In this document: positions 35,240 through 44,313 of the stretch, piece by piece
Layout: the number at the start of each line of letters is the position of its first letter
Position numbering within the stretch: position 1 is the first letter of the stretch
Assembly (NCBI RefSeq): GCF_010977555.1
Contig: NZ_CP048815.1
Coordinates: 4,394,501 to 4,458,500 of the forward strand
Source: Caulobacter rhizosphaerae
GTDB taxonomy: Bacteria > Pseudomonadota > Alphaproteobacteria > Caulobacterales > Caulobacteraceae
Direction: 5' to 3'
DNA length: 64,000 bases
Program-made: the position numbers and the translations under genes
The notes under the pieces: model-generated
Told to the model about the DNA's origin: nothing
Seen by the model: the letters and a program-made list of their open reading frames with translations, nothing else
Databases searched by the model: none

Positions 35240-36028
35240 ATGCAAGCGCTTCGCACCGCCGCGACCGGCATGTCGGCCCAACAGCTGAACGTCGAGGTCA
35301 TCTCCAACAACATCGCCAACATGAACACCGTCGGCTTCAAGCGCCAGCGGGCCGAGTTCCAGGACCTGATCTACCAGACCATCGAGCGGGCCGGCTCGCA
35401 GTCGTCCAGCGACGGCAACGTGGTGCCGACGGGCGTGCAGATCGGCGGCGGCGTGAAGGCCGGGTCGGTCTATCGTATCCACGAGCAGGGCACCCCGACC
35501 ATGACGAACAACGAGTTCGACGTGGCCATCCAGGGCAAGGGCTTCCTGCAAATCCTGCTGCCCTCGGGCGAGACCGCCTACACCCGGGCCGGCAACTTCT
35601 CGACCAACGACCAGGGCCAGATCGTCACCGAGGACGGCTACACCGTCCAGCCGGGCATCACGATCCCGCAGAACGCCGTCTCGACCACGATCAGCAAGAC
35701 CGGCCTGGTGCAGGTCAAGCTCGACGGCGACCCGACCCCGCAGACGGTCGGCCAGATCGAACTGGCCAACTTCATGAACGAAGGCGGCCTGGAAGCCATC
35801 GGCGACAACATGTTCATGGAAACCGCGGCCTCGGGCGCGGCCAACATCGCCGCCCCCGGCCAGCCGGGCTTCGGCACGCTGCTGCAGAACTACACCGAGG
35901 CCAGCAACGTCGACTCGGTCAGCGAGATCACCGCCCTGATCGTCGCCCAGCGCGCCTACGAGATGAACTCCAAGGTCATCACCACGGCCGATCAGATGCT
36001 TCAAGCCACGTCGAACCTGAGGTCATAA
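35240..36028 (+). CDS. flgG: Flagellar distal rod protein FlgG
   Basis: A 262-residue protein of typical FlgG length. It opens MQALRTAATGMSAQQLNVEV with the rod motif SNNIANMNTVGFKRQRAEFQD, has GKGFLQILLPSGETAYTRAGNF in the middle and ends with VDSVSEITALIVAQRAYEMN, the classical C-terminal helix. FlgG forms the distal rod that crosses the peptidoglycan and outer membrane rings. The spacing (12 bases after flgF, 4 before flgA) supports a single transcript. Confidence 0.96.
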   Translation: MQALRTAATGMSAQQLNVEVISNNIANMNTVGFKRQRAEFQDLIYQTIERAGSQSSSDGNVVPTGVQIGGGVKAGSVYRIHEQGTPTMTNNEFDVAIQGKGFLQILLPSGETAYTRAGNFSTNDQGQIVTEDGYTVQPGITIPQNAVSTTISKTGLVQVKLDGDPTPQTVGQIELANFMNEGGLEAIGDNMFMETAASGAANIAAPGQPGFGTLLQNYTEASNVDSVSEITALIVAQRAYEMNSKVITTADQMLQATSNLRS

Positions 36029-36032
36029 GCCG

Positions 36033-36776
36033 ATGAAAGCGTTCGTTCCCGCCCTCGCCGTCCTGCTGATCGCCACCCCGGCCCTGGCCGGCCAGGCCGT
36101 CTCGCTGCGGTCCGACACCACCGACGCCGACGGCCGCATCACCCTGGGCGAGCTGTTCGACGGGGCCGGCGCGGCCTCGGACGTGGTAGTGGCCAACCGC
36201 GTGGGTCCCTCGGCTGTGCTCGAGGCCGGCGCGGTGCAGATCGCCGCCCGCCGGGCGGGGCTGGACTGGGCCAACAGCAACGGCGTGCGCAGGATCATCG
36301 TCCGCCAGGGTTCGGACAGCGGCGTGGCCGGCGCCTCGCGCGGCAATGTGGAAGTTCTTGCCTACGCCCGCAGCCTGGCGACTGGCGAACTGGTCCAGCC
36401 GGAAGACCTGGTCTGGATCAAAGCCGCGGCCGGCCCCTCGGACGCGCCGCGCGACGCCGACGACCTGATCGGCATGACCGTCAAACGCCCGCTGCGCCAG
36501 GGCGCGGCCGCCAGCCTGCGCGACGTCTCGACCCCGCAGGTGATCAAGGCGGGCGATATTGTCGCAGTCACCTATGAAGACGACGGCGTGGCGCTGACCT
36601 TGCAAGGCAAGGCGATGTCGGCGGGAGCCATCGGCGAGAGCCTGATGGTCCAGAACACCGCCAGCAAGAAGATCATCGAGACCGTGGTCACCGGACCCGG
36701 CTCGACCGCCGTCGGCCCGCAGGCGATGCGCCTGAAGGCCAACCGTAACAACACGCTGCGCTACGCCGCTCGCTGA
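36033..36776 (+). CDS. flgA: Flagella basal body P-ring formation chaperone FlgA
   Basis: A 247-residue periplasmic chaperone for FlgI. It has a signal peptide (residues 1-20, LAVLLIATPALAG) and a C-terminal SAF-type domain (ARSLATGELVQPEDLVWI, then the DLIGMTVKRPLRQGAAASLRDV and IVAVTYEDDGVALTLQGKAM strands). The first half (TTDADGRITLGELFDGAG) is the variable N-terminal domain. It is between flgG and flgH in the same operon. Confidence 0.92.
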   Translation: MKAFVPALAVLLIATPALAGQAVSLRSDTTDADGRITLGELFDGAGAASDVVVANRVGPSAVLEAGAVQIAARRAGLDWANSNGVRRIIVRQGSDSGVAGASRGNVEVLAYARSLATGELVQPEDLVWIKAAAGPSDAPRDADDLIGMTVKRPLRQGAAASLRDVSTPQVIKAGDIVAVTYEDDGVALTLQGKAMSAGAIGESLMVQNTASKKIIETVVTGPGSTAVGPQAMRLKANRNNTLRYAAR

Positions 36777-36790
36777 GAAGGTCACCCCTG

Positions 36791-37507
36791 ATGCGCCCCG
36801 CCCTCGCCGCCCTCCTGCTGCTCGCCCCGCTCGCCGCCTGCTCGACCGTCAAGGAAGCGGTGAAGGGTCCGGAGCTGGCGCCCGTCGGCTATCCGGCCCA
36901 ACTGGCGCCGATGACCCAGCAATATGTCGCCTCTCCCCAGCCGGCCTCGGCCAACTCGCTGTGGCGCACGGGCGCGCGCACCTTCTTCAACGACCAGCGC
37001 GCCAGCAAGGTCGGCGACATCCTGACCGTCAACATCGACATCGACGACAGCGCCACCACCAAGAACCAGACCGCCACCTCGCGCGCCTCCAACAGCTCGC
37101 TGGGCGTGCCGAACTTCCTGGGCCTGGAGTCCAGCCTGGGGAAGGTTCTGCCGGGCGGCTTCGACCCGTCCAACATGATCAACACCAAGTCGGGCACGTC
37201 CAACGCCGGCGCCGGTTCGGTGAATCGTTCGGAAAAGATCAGCCTGACCATCGCCGCCGTCGTCTCGGGCGTGATGCCCAACGGCAACCTGGTGATCCAG
37301 GGCACCCAGGAAGTGCGCACCAACGCCGAAGTGCGGCAACTGACCGTCGCCGGCATCGTGCGGCCGGAAGACATCTCGTCGGCCAACACCATCAAGCACA
37401 CCCAGATCGCCGAAGCCCGCATCAGCTACGGCGGCCGCGGCGACATCAGCCGCGTCCAGAAGACCCCGGCCGGCCAGTCGCTGGTCGAGAAGTTCTCGCC
37501 GTTCTAA
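36791..37507 (+). CDS. flgH: Flagellar L-ring protein FlgH (outer membrane lipoprotein)
   Basis: A 238-residue protein with a lipoprotein signal, lipobox LAAC with Cys17. The FlgH core includes SLWRTGARTFFNDQRASKVGDILTV in its first half and NGNLVIQGTQEVRTNAEVRQLTVAGIVRPEDI followed by AEARISYGGRGDIS in the second. It forms the outer membrane ring around the rod. It is the last recognisable gene of flgF-G-A-H, and the P-ring gene flgI is not adjacent. Confidence 0.95.
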   Translation: MRPALAALLLLAPLAACSTVKEAVKGPELAPVGYPAQLAPMTQQYVASPQPASANSLWRTGARTFFNDQRASKVGDILTVNIDIDDSATTKNQTATSRASNSSLGVPNFLGLESSLGKVLPGGFDPSNMINTKSGTSNAGAGSVNRSEKISLTIAAVVSGVMPNGNLVIQGTQEVRTNAEVRQLTVAGIVRPEDISSANTIKHTQIAEARISYGGRGDISRVQKTPAGQSLVEKFSPF

Positions 37508-37625
37508 GGGTTCGGTCGGAGACGACAGAGGCGGCCTCCTTGATCGGGCGGGCGCGCGGGGCCAGATTACCTGGCGTCACAGCGTTCGCCCGGACTCGCC
37601 GGGCGCTGATCCCGGAGCCGACCCC

Positions 37626-38135
37626 ATGACCAAGCGCGCCCGCGCCTTCACCGCCCTGGTCGGCGCCGCCCTCCTGGTCGTCGCCCTGCCTGTCGTCGCC
37701 AGCGCCCAGCCCTTCAGCGGGCCGATGGGCGTGACCGGACGCTGGGCGATCGACCTGCCGCGCTCGAAATTCAACGCCACCCTGACCGGCCCGCCGCCGC
37801 TGAGCGGCGAACTGGACGTCACCATCGACGACGGCAAGGCTCTGGCCTGGACCCTCGTCGAGGTCGACGAGGCCGGCGTCGCCGCCCTGCAGTTCGCCCA
37901 CGCCGTGCTCGACGGGCCGCCGACCCAGGCCGTGGTCAATCTGAACCTGGTAAAGATCAGCGTCCAGCGCGTCGGCCAGAGCGCGGTGACCGTCACCACC
38001 CACGGCGAGCAGGGCTCGCGCCATCAGTCGATGAAGGTCACCCGCACCGACCCCGACACCCTGCTGGTCGAACAGGACATCGACGGCCGGCCGGGTCCGC
38101 CGGACCAGACCTTGATCCTCACGCGGGTGAAGTGA
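37626..38135 (+). CDS. Hypothetical exported protein
   Basis: I do not recognise a family. The 169-residue product has a signal peptide (residues 8-28, ending VASAQ) and a mature part of alternating beta-like strands (GRWAIDLPRSKFN, LTIDDG-like segments, KVTRTDPDTLLVEQDI). The 'G-x-W-x(4)-SKF' opening resembles lipocalin-like or DUF-type beta-barrel proteins that bind small hydrophobic ligands, which is only a suggestion. It lies 118 bases after flgH and may have its own promoter. Confidence 0.65.
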   Translation: MTKRARAFTALVGAALLVVALPVVASAQPFSGPMGVTGRWAIDLPRSKFNATLTGPPPLSGELDVTIDDGKALAWTLVEVDEAGVAALQFAHAVLDGPPTQAVVNLNLVKISVQRVGQSAVTVTTHGEQGSRHQSMKVTRTDPDTLLVEQDIDGRPGPPDQTLILTRVK

Positions 38136-38162
38136 TCTCTTCCATCACCGCTTGCGGATGAT

Positions 38163-38187
38163 CTCCGCGCCGCCAGACGGCGCGGAG
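38163..38187. terminator. Hairpin between convergent genes
   Basis: CTCCGCGCCG-CCAGA-CGGCGCGGAG forms a perfect 10-bp GC-rich stem with a 5-base loop, between the end of the exported protein gene at 37626-38135 and the manD stop at 38196. No clear T run follows on either strand, so it may be a weak terminator or an RNA-stabilising hairpin. Confidence 0.5.
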
Positions 38188-38195
38188 GAAACACG

Positions 38196-39407
38196 TCACC
38201 AGTTGAACATGGTCCCGTCCTCCAGCCGGTTCACCGGCAGGTAGGCGCGCTTGTAGGGATATTGCTCGGCCAGGATCTCGTCGATGTCGACGCCCAGGCC
38301 CGGCCGCTCGCCCGGATGCAGCATGCCTTCCTTGAAGGTGTAGCCGTGCGGGAAGACCGCGTCGGTCTCCGGCGTGTGGCGCATGTACTCCTGCAGGCCG
38401 AAGTTGGGGATCGACATGTCGAAATGCAGGGCCGCGGCCATGGTGATCGGCGACAGGTCCGTGGCGCCGTGGCAGCCGGTCTTGACGTGGTGCAGATCGG
38501 CGAAGGCGGCGATCTTCTTCAGGTTGGTGATGCCGCCGGCGTGCAGCACCGTGGCCCGCAGGTAGTCGATCAGCTGTTCCTGGATCAAGATGTTGGCGTC
38601 CCAGACGTGGCTGAAGATCTCGCCGACCGCCAGCGGGGTGGTGGTGTGCTGGCGTATCAGGCGGAAGCCGGCCTGGTTCTCGGCGGGTACAGCGTCCTCC
38701 AGCCAGAACAGGCGGTAGGGCTCCAGATCCTTGCCCAGCCGGGCCGCTTCGATCGGCGTCAGGCGATGGTGGACGTCGTGCAGCAGGTGGACGTCCCAGC
38801 CCAGCACCTCGCGGGCCTTTTCGAACAGCTTGGGCGCATGGTTCAGATACTTGGCCGTCGACCAGACGTTCTCGGTGGGCAGGTCGGCGTCGGCCGGCTC
38901 GTAGAACATCTTGTCGCCCGACACCCCGTAGGTGCTGGCCAGTCCCGGCACGCCGGTCTGCAGGCGGATGGCCTTGTAGCCCAGGCCCTTGTACTTCACC
39001 GCCTCGGCGATGGTGTCCTCGATGGTCTCGCCATTGGCGTGGCCATAGACCGTGACGCCCTCGCGGCAGGCGCCGCCCAGCATCTGGTAGACCGGCAGGC
39101 CGGCGACCTTGCCCTTGATGTCCCACAGGGCCATGTCGACCGCGGCCAGGGCGCTCATGGCCACGGGGCCGCCGCGCCAGTACGAGCCGCGATAGAAGAA
39201 TTGCCAGATGTCCTCGATCCGGTGGGCGTCGCGGCCGATCAGGCAGGGGATCATGTGGTCGCGCAGATAGCTGACCACCGCCAGTTCCCGTCCATTGAGC
39301 GTAGCGTCGCCGACACCGGTGACGCCGTCCGAGGTGGTGATCTTCAGGGTGACGAAGTTCCGCCCGGGGCAGGTGACGATGACCTTGGCGTCGATGATCT
39401 TGAGCAT
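38196..39407 (-). CDS. manD: D-mannonate dehydratase (enolase superfamily, ManD)
   Basis: A 403-residue enzyme dehydrating D-mannonate to 2-keto-3-deoxygluconate. All residues expected from the characterised Novosphingobium and Caulobacter ManD enzymes are in register: Arg148 and Tyr160 (catalytic base pair), metal ligands Asp211, Glu237 and Glu263, with His213 in HDVHHRLTP and His313 in TGCHGATD. The 403-residue length is exactly that of the high-activity ManD group. It is divergent from a FadR/GntR-type regulator, the usual arrangement in hexuronate catabolism, although no uronate isomerase or KDG kinase is nearby. Confidence 0.93.
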   Translation of the reverse strand: MLKIIDAKVIVTCPGRNFVTLKITTSDGVTGVGDATLNGRELAVVSYLRDHMIPCLIGRDAHRIEDIWQFFYRGSYWRGGPVAMSALAAVDMALWDIKGKVAGLPVYQMLGGACREGVTVYGHANGETIEDTIAEAVKYKGLGYKAIRLQTGVPGLASTYGVSGDKMFYEPADADLPTENVWSTAKYLNHAPKLFEKAREVLGWDVHLLHDVHHRLTPIEAARLGKDLEPYRLFWLEDAVPAENQAGFRLIRQHTTTPLAVGEIFSHVWDANILIQEQLIDYLRATVLHAGGITNLKKIAAFADLHHVKTGCHGATDLSPITMAAALHFDMSIPNFGLQEYMRHTPETDAVFPHGYTFKEGMLHPGERPGLGVDIDEILAEQYPYKRAYLPVNRLEDGTMFNW

Positions 39408-39552
39408 GGAGTGTTGGTCTGCCTTCTGAGCGTAAGTGGCCTGACCAATCCATAGGACATATCTTGCAGAGGCGCCAGTGCGTCATGGCGTCTTTCGCCT
39501 CCATGCTCTAGGCTGACGACGGCCCGCCGACGCGCGCGGGCGGGAAAGTTCC

Positions 39553-40314
39553 ATGACCACGTCGACCGCAGAAACCCGTAAACTGTACCAGCAGGTCGCC
39601 AATGCGATCGCCGAATCGATCCGCGAGGGCGCGTTCCAGCCCGGGCATCGCCTGCCCTCCGAGCGGGACCTGGCCGAGGAATTCAGGGTCAGCCGGCCCA
39701 CGGTGCGCGAGGCGATGATCGCGCTGGAAATCCGCGGCCTGGTCGAGGCCCGCCATGGCTCGGGCGTCTATGTCACCGAAGCCGCGCCCGCCGAGGTTCC
39801 CGCGCCCGAACTGGACATCGGCGCCTTCGAGCTGACCGAGGCCCGTCGCCTGATCGAGGGCGAGTCCTGCGCCCTGGCCGCCACCACCATCACCGATCAG
39901 GAGCTGATCGACCTCGAAAAGATCCTCGACGACATGGTCGAGGAGAACGAACACGACGTGCGCGGCGATCTGGCCGACCGCCGGTTCCACGTCGCCATCG
40001 CCCGGGCCACCTGCAACAGCGCCCTGGTCACCGTGATCGAGAACCTGTGGGACCTGCGCTACAAGTCGCCGCTATGCCGGGCGATGCTGGAGCGCGCGCG
40101 CCAGGTAGGCGTGCGGCCGCTGATCGACGACCACCAGGAAATCCTCAGCGCCCTGAAGGCCCGCGATCCCAAGACCGCCCGCAACGCCATGCGCGAGCAC
40201 CTGGGCCGGGTGATCGACAACCTGCTGACCGCCACCGAGATCGACGCCATGCAGCAAGCCCGCAGCGAGGTCGCCGCCCGCCGCAGCGAGCTGGCGCGCC
40301 GTTCCCTGATCTGA
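39553..40314 (+). CDS. FadR/UxuR-type GntR-family regulator
   Basis: A 253-residue regulator. The N-terminal winged helix is GAFQPGHRLPSERDLAEEFRVSRPTVREAMIALEIRGLVEARHGSGVYV (residues about 22-75, shown in two overlapping parts: SERDLAEEFRVSRPTVREAM and RHGSGVYV). The C-terminal FCD ligand domain carries metal-binding-type DRRFHVAIA and DHHEILSALKARDPKTARNAMREHL. It is divergent from manD (145 bases between the starts), so it probably controls manD in response to a hexuronate or its product. Similarity to UxuR/ExuR-type proteins is by architecture only. Confidence 0.88.
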   Translation: MTTSTAETRKLYQQVANAIAESIREGAFQPGHRLPSERDLAEEFRVSRPTVREAMIALEIRGLVEARHGSGVYVTEAAPAEVPAPELDIGAFELTEARRLIEGESCALAATTITDQELIDLEKILDDMVEENEHDVRGDLADRRFHVAIARATCNSALVTVIENLWDLRYKSPLCRAMLERARQVGVRPLIDDHQEILSALKARDPKTARNAMREHLGRVIDNLLTATEIDAMQQARSEVAARRSELARRSLI

Positions 40315-40484
40315 CCGGTTCGATCGGGCTTGCGGCGGCGCAATTGGCCTGACCACGACGGTCGCCAAACAGGATTTGGCTGGGCCTGTCTGGCCGGCAA
40401 CCAGGAAGCGGCCGACCTCATGCCGCCTCGGACGCCGGGGGCGCGATAGAACCGAACGCCCGCCGCGCTCGTTGAGACACCGCC

Positions 40485-40925
40485 ATGGCCGAGACCGTCA
40501 ACATCGTCTGCCCGCACTGCGACGCCACCAATCGCCTGCCGGTCCAGCGCGACGCCAAGGCGGCCAAGTGCGGCCGCTGCGCCCAGCCGCTGTTCACCGG
40601 CCAGCCGGTGGACCTGACCACCGCCCGCTTCCGCAAGCACGTCGTGAGCAGCCAGATCCCGATCGTCGCCGACTTCTGGGCGGCCTGGTGCGGACCGTGC
40701 AAGGCGATCGCCCCGATCTTCGCCCGCTCGGCCGCGGAGTTGGAGCCCCGCGCCCGCTTCGTGAAGGTCGATGTCGACGCCGAGCCCGCCTTGGCCCAGG
40801 CCTACGGCGTGCGCGGCATTCCCGCCCTGTTCCTGTTCAAGGACGGCAAGGTCGCCGCCAACCAGGCGGGCCTGCCTGACGCCGGCTTCTTCCGCCGCTG
40901 GATCGACGAACACGCGCCGGTCTGA
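40485..40925 (+). CDS. trxC: Thioredoxin 2 (zinc-ribbon thioredoxin)
   Basis: A 146-residue thiol reductase. Four cysteines (Cys9, Cys12, Cys29, Cys32 in VCPHCDA and KCGRCAQ) form the N-terminal zinc ribbon that defines TrxC. The active site is WCGPCK with Cys69 and Cys72, followed by the thioredoxin fold with cis-Pro in GIPALFLFKDGK. TrxC reduces protein disulfides in the cytosol and in enterobacteria is part of the OxyR response. No OxyR box was searched for. The gene stands alone. Confidence 0.95.
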   Translation: MAETVNIVCPHCDATNRLPVQRDAKAAKCGRCAQPLFTGQPVDLTTARFRKHVVSSQIPIVADFWAAWCGPCKAIAPIFARSAAELEPRARFVKVDVDAEPALAQAYGVRGIPALFLFKDGKVAANQAGLPDAGFFRRWIDEHAPV

Positions 40926-40998
40926 GGACGACAGCCAAGCCGGAGCTTGACGCCTGGTCCCGCGTTTACCCCACTCTATGAAGGGAGCGAGGCCGACA

Positions 40999-42366
40999 AT
41001 GCCCAAAGCCCATCATGCCGTGCTGATCGCCGCTCCCGTCGCCTTGCTGCTGGCGGCCTGCGGCGCCGGGCCGGCCTTGCCGCCCGAGCAGGGCTACGGC
41101 CCCAATCCCGCCCTGCCCGCCGCCAGGAAGCAGACGATCCCGGTGATGAAGATCGCCCCGGCGGTCGGCTGGGCCGGCGGCCAGACGCCGGACGCCGCGC
41201 CCGGCTTCGTGGCCACCGCCCTGGTCCGCGGCCTGGACCATCCCCGCTGGCTCTATGTACTGCCCAATGGCGACGTCCTGATCGCCGAGACCAACGCCCC
41301 GCCCAAGCCCGAGGATGGCAAGGGCCTCAAGGGCTGGTTCCAGAAGATCATCATGAAGCGAGCCGGCGCGACCCCGCCCTCGGCCAACCGCATCACCCTG
41401 GTGCGCGACGCCGACGACGACGGAACGCTGGAGGTCCGCACGACCTTCCTGTCGGGCCTGCATTCGCCGTTCGGCATGGCCCTGGTGGGCGACACCTTCT
41501 ATGTCGCCGACAGCGACGCCCTGCTGGCCTTCCCCTATCAGGCCGGCCAGACCCGGATCACCGCTCCGCCCCGCAAGATCGCCGACCTGCCCGCCGGACC
41601 GATCAACCATCACTGGACCAAGAACGTGATCGCCAGCCCGGATGGCGGGAAGCTGTACGTGACCGTCGGCTCCAACAGCAATGTCGGCGAGAACGGCATG
41701 GCCGCCGAGGAACGCCGCGCGGCGATCCTGGAGATCGATCCTGCCACCGGCTCCAGCCGAGTCTTCGCCTCGGGGCTTCGCAACCCCAACGGCATGGGCT
41801 GGCAACCGCAGAGCCGCGCCCTGTGGACCAGCGTCAACGAGCGCGACGAGATCGGCAATGACCTGGTCCCCGACTACATGACCTCGGTCCGGGACGGCGG
41901 CTTCTACGGCTGGCCCTACAGCTACTACGGCCAGACTGTGGATACGCGCGTGAAGCCTCAGCGCCCCGACCTTGTGGCCAAGGCGATCAAGCCGGACTAC
42001 GCCCTGGGCGCCCACACCGCCTCCCTGGGCCTGACCTTCTATGACGCCGACGCCTTTCCGCCCCGCTACAAGGGCGGCGCCTTCATCGGCCAGCACGGTT
42101 CATGGAACCGCAAGCCGGTCAGCGGCTATCGGGTGGTCTTCGTGCCGTTCGCGAATGGCAAGCCATCCGGTCCCGCCGAGCCGTTCCTGACCGGCTTCCT
42201 CGACGCCAAGGGCCAGGCCTTGGGACGACCCGTCGGCGTGGCGGTCGACAAGTTCGGCGCGTTGCTGGTGGCCGACGATGTCGGCAACACCGTGTGGCGG
42301 GTCGCGGCCAACACGCCGCCCCCGGCTCCGAAACCCGCGCCCTTGCAGTCCGAAACCAACAAATAG
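40999..42366 (+). CDS. PQQ-type sorbosone/glucose dehydrogenase-like lipoprotein
   Basis: A protein of about 455 residues with a lipoprotein signal (LLLAAC, Cys21), so it is anchored to the outer or inner membrane facing the periplasm. The beta-propeller has family motifs VRGLDHPRWLYVLPNGDVLIAET, SGLHSPFGMALVGDTFYVADSD, GPINHHWTKNV, FASGLRNPNGM and FIGQHGSWNRKPVSGYRVV, as in L-sorbosone dehydrogenase and soluble glucose dehydrogenase. Electron transfer from an aldose to PQQ is inferred. No PQQ biosynthesis genes are nearby. An upstream ATG at 40978 is in frame, but GAAGGGAG lies between the two and favours 40999. Confidence 0.82.
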   Translation: MPKAHHAVLIAAPVALLLAACGAGPALPPEQGYGPNPALPAARKQTIPVMKIAPAVGWAGGQTPDAAPGFVATALVRGLDHPRWLYVLPNGDVLIAETNAPPKPEDGKGLKGWFQKIIMKRAGATPPSANRITLVRDADDDGTLEVRTTFLSGLHSPFGMALVGDTFYVADSDALLAFPYQAGQTRITAPPRKIADLPAGPINHHWTKNVIASPDGGKLYVTVGSNSNVGENGMAAEERRAAILEIDPATGSSRVFASGLRNPNGMGWQPQSRALWTSVNERDEIGNDLVPDYMTSVRDGGFYGWPYSYYGQTVDTRVKPQRPDLVAKAIKPDYALGAHTASLGLTFYDADAFPPRYKGGAFIGQHGSWNRKPVSGYRVVFVPFANGKPSGPAEPFLTGFLDAKGQALGRPVGVAVDKFGALLVADDVGNTVWRVAANTPPPAPKPAPLQSETNK

Positions 42367-42402
42367 ATCCGCTCATCCCGACGAATGCTGGGATGAGCGG
42401 AT
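42367..42402. terminator. Bidirectional terminator hairpin
   Basis: ATCCGCTCATCCC (42367-42379) and GGGATGAGCGGAT (42390-42402) pair perfectly over 13 bases with a 10-base loop. The hairpin lies in the 42-base gap between the convergent ends of the sorbosone dehydrogenase-like gene and the dicarboxylate symporter gene, so it probably ends both. The T run is short. Confidence 0.75.
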
Positions 42403-42408
42403 TTGGAG

Positions 42409-43782
42409 TTAAGCCGGAACCGCCTCGTCCGCCCCAACCTCGCGCGGCGGAGCGTTGAAGACCGCCTCGTCCAGGATGCCTTCACGCTTGGCGACGATGG
42501 TCGGCACCAGGGCCTGGCCGGCGACATTGACCGCCGTGCGGCCCATGTCGAGGATCGGGTCGATGGCGAGCAGCAGGCCCACGCCTTCCAGCGGCAGGCC
42601 AAGCGTTGACAGGGTCAGGGTCAGCATCACCACCGCCCCCGTCAGGCCCGCCGTCGCGGCGGAACCCAGCACCGACACGAAGACGATCAGGCCATAGTCG
42701 GTCAGTTGCAGCGGCAGATGGTAGAACTGGGCGATGAAGATGGCGGCCACCGCCGGATAGATCGCCGCGCAGCCGTCCATCTTGGTGGTTGCACCCAGCG
42801 GCACGGCGAAGGCGGCGTAGGCGCGCGGAACGCCCAGGCGGGTCTCGGTCAGGGCCTCGGTCACCGGCAGGGTCCCGATCGACGACCGCGAGACGAAGCC
42901 CAGTTGGATGGCGGGCCAGGCGCCGGCGAAGAACCGCAGCGGGTTCAGGCCGTTCAGCGCCAGGATCGTCGGATAGACCACGAAGAGCACCAGACCCAGG
43001 CCGAGATAGATCGCGCCGACGAACGCGCCCAGCTGGCCCAGGGTGGTCCAGCCGTACTGGGCCACGGCGTTGCCCAGCAGGCCGACGGTGCCGATCGGCG
43101 TCAGGCGGATCACCCACCACAGCACCTTGCGCACGACCGCCAGGGCCGAGGCGTTGAAGGCCAGGAAGCCTTCGCCGGCCGGCCCGACCTTGATCGCCGC
43201 CACCCCGGCCACCAGGGCCAGGACCAGGATCTGCAGCACGTTGAACGAAGCCGTCGTCGTGGCCGCGCCGTCGACGATCTTGGTCGAGGCCTGCAGGCCC
43301 AGGATGTTGGACGGGATCAGGCCCGTCAGGAAGTCGAGCCACGAACCGGTGGTGCGCGGGGCGTGGGCGGTCGCCAGGTCGACCACGGCGTGGTCGCCGG
43401 GCCGCAGGACCAGGCCCAGCGCGATGCCAATGGCCACGGCGATCAGGGCGGTGATCGCAAACCACAGCAGGGTGCGCCAGACCAGCCGCGCGGCGTTCTG
43501 CAGCTCGCGCAGGTTGGCGATGCTGGCGACGATCGCGGTGAACACCAGCGGCGGCACCAGCACCCGCAGCAGCTGGACGAAGATCGCGCCCACCTGATGC
43601 AGGGTCTCGGCCAGGCCATACCCCGGCTGTCCCTCGGCCGGCCCCAGCGACCGGGCCAGCAGCCCCAGCCCCAGGCCGACCGCCATGGCGACCAGCACCT
43701 GGACGCCGAAACTGCCGATGAAGCGGCCGGCTTTCGCCTTGGACGGCGAGGACGGAGGACTCTGGGACTGGGCCATCTGCAA
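42409..43782 (-). CDS. Dicarboxylate/amino acid:cation symporter (DAACS family)
   Basis: A 457-residue inner membrane protein with about eight transmembrane helices and re-entrant loops of the GltP/DctA fold. Motifs are VGAIFVQLLRVLVPPLVFTAIVAS in the first half, SRSSIGTLPVTEA (the serine-rich HP1 tip), PLGATTKMDGCAAIYPAVAAIFIAQ (TM7 NMDGT-like motif, here KMDGC) and VVMLTLTLSTLGLP (HP2). Substrate could be a C4-dicarboxylate, glutamate or similar; the NMDGT variant does not decide it. The last 20 residues are hydrophilic and acidic. Confidence 0.88.
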   Translation of the reverse strand: MQMAQSQSPPSSPSKAKAGRFIGSFGVQVLVAMAVGLGLGLLARSLGPAEGQPGYGLAETLHQVGAIFVQLLRVLVPPLVFTAIVASIANLRELQNAARLVWRTLLWFAITALIAVAIGIALGLVLRPGDHAVVDLATAHAPRTTGSWLDFLTGLIPSNILGLQASTKIVDGAATTTASFNVLQILVLALVAGVAAIKVGPAGEGFLAFNASALAVVRKVLWWVIRLTPIGTVGLLGNAVAQYGWTTLGQLGAFVGAIYLGLGLVLFVVYPTILALNGLNPLRFFAGAWPAIQLGFVSRSSIGTLPVTEALTETRLGVPRAYAAFAVPLGATTKMDGCAAIYPAVAAIFIAQFYHLPLQLTDYGLIVFVSVLGSAATAGLTGAVVMLTLTLSTLGLPLEGVGLLLAIDPILDMGRTAVNVAGQALVPTIVAKREGILDEAVFNAPPREVGADEAVPA

Positions 43783-44041
43783 CCTCTCAAAGACCCGACT
43801 GGGGACCTTTCAGCGTAACGTCATGAGGCCCGCCGGGATCATATCGCGCGGGCCGTCTTGCCCCAGCTTGTGGCGCCGCCAGGTGGAAACGCCCCACCAG
43901 AATTCATCGACGCCGGTTCACTGCATCTGGATCAGCCAAATCGCGCAAGGCGGCGCCCGGCGGCGGCGTGTCACATGGCCAAGGAGGCGGCGCCCGTCTT
44001 AAAAGGAGCCGGCCGCAGCTTCCAGCATCCCAGGGATTTCC

Positions 44042-44161
44042 ATGAGCCTGTCCTTCCTCATCGGCGCCATCATCGGTTCCGGCGCCTTCATCCTGCTGGG
44101 CCGCGCGCCGGCGCAGAAGCTGGTCGAGGCTGTTCAGGCCCGCATCGGCAAGCCGCGCTAA
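44042..44161 (+). CDS. Tiny single-span membrane protein (39 residues)
   Basis: ATG at 44042 opens a 39-codon frame ending TAA at 44159-44161: one hydrophobic helix (LSFLIGAIIGSGAFILLGR, about residues 3-21) and an amphipathic basic tail (KLVEAVQARIGKPR). An AGGGA ribosome-like site lies 7-11 bases upstream. It is 152 bases before a GlsB/YeaQ-type stress membrane gene on the same strand. Small and hypothetical, but the hydrophobic pattern and the ribosome site favour a real gene. Confidence 0.55.
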   Translation: MSLSFLIGAIIGSGAFILLGRAPAQKLVEAVQARIGKPR

Positions 44162-44313
44162 GCACGGTCGGAAGCAACGCGCGAACTGACTGAAAGTTTT
44201 CGCGACGCTTCCCCGCCCGAACACGCAAGCGTGTCGGAACGAAAGTCTTGACGAACGCTTTTATTTAGCATCGGCGCGCAGCTCGCACGCCTTTTGATGC
44301 CAAGGAGGCGTAC

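Noticed and set aside
34172..36004. A 610-codon open frame on minus opposite flgF and flgG
   Set aside because: Antisense shadow of two well-identified flagellar genes. The product is low-complexity (A, G, V, L, D, H) with no ribosome site.
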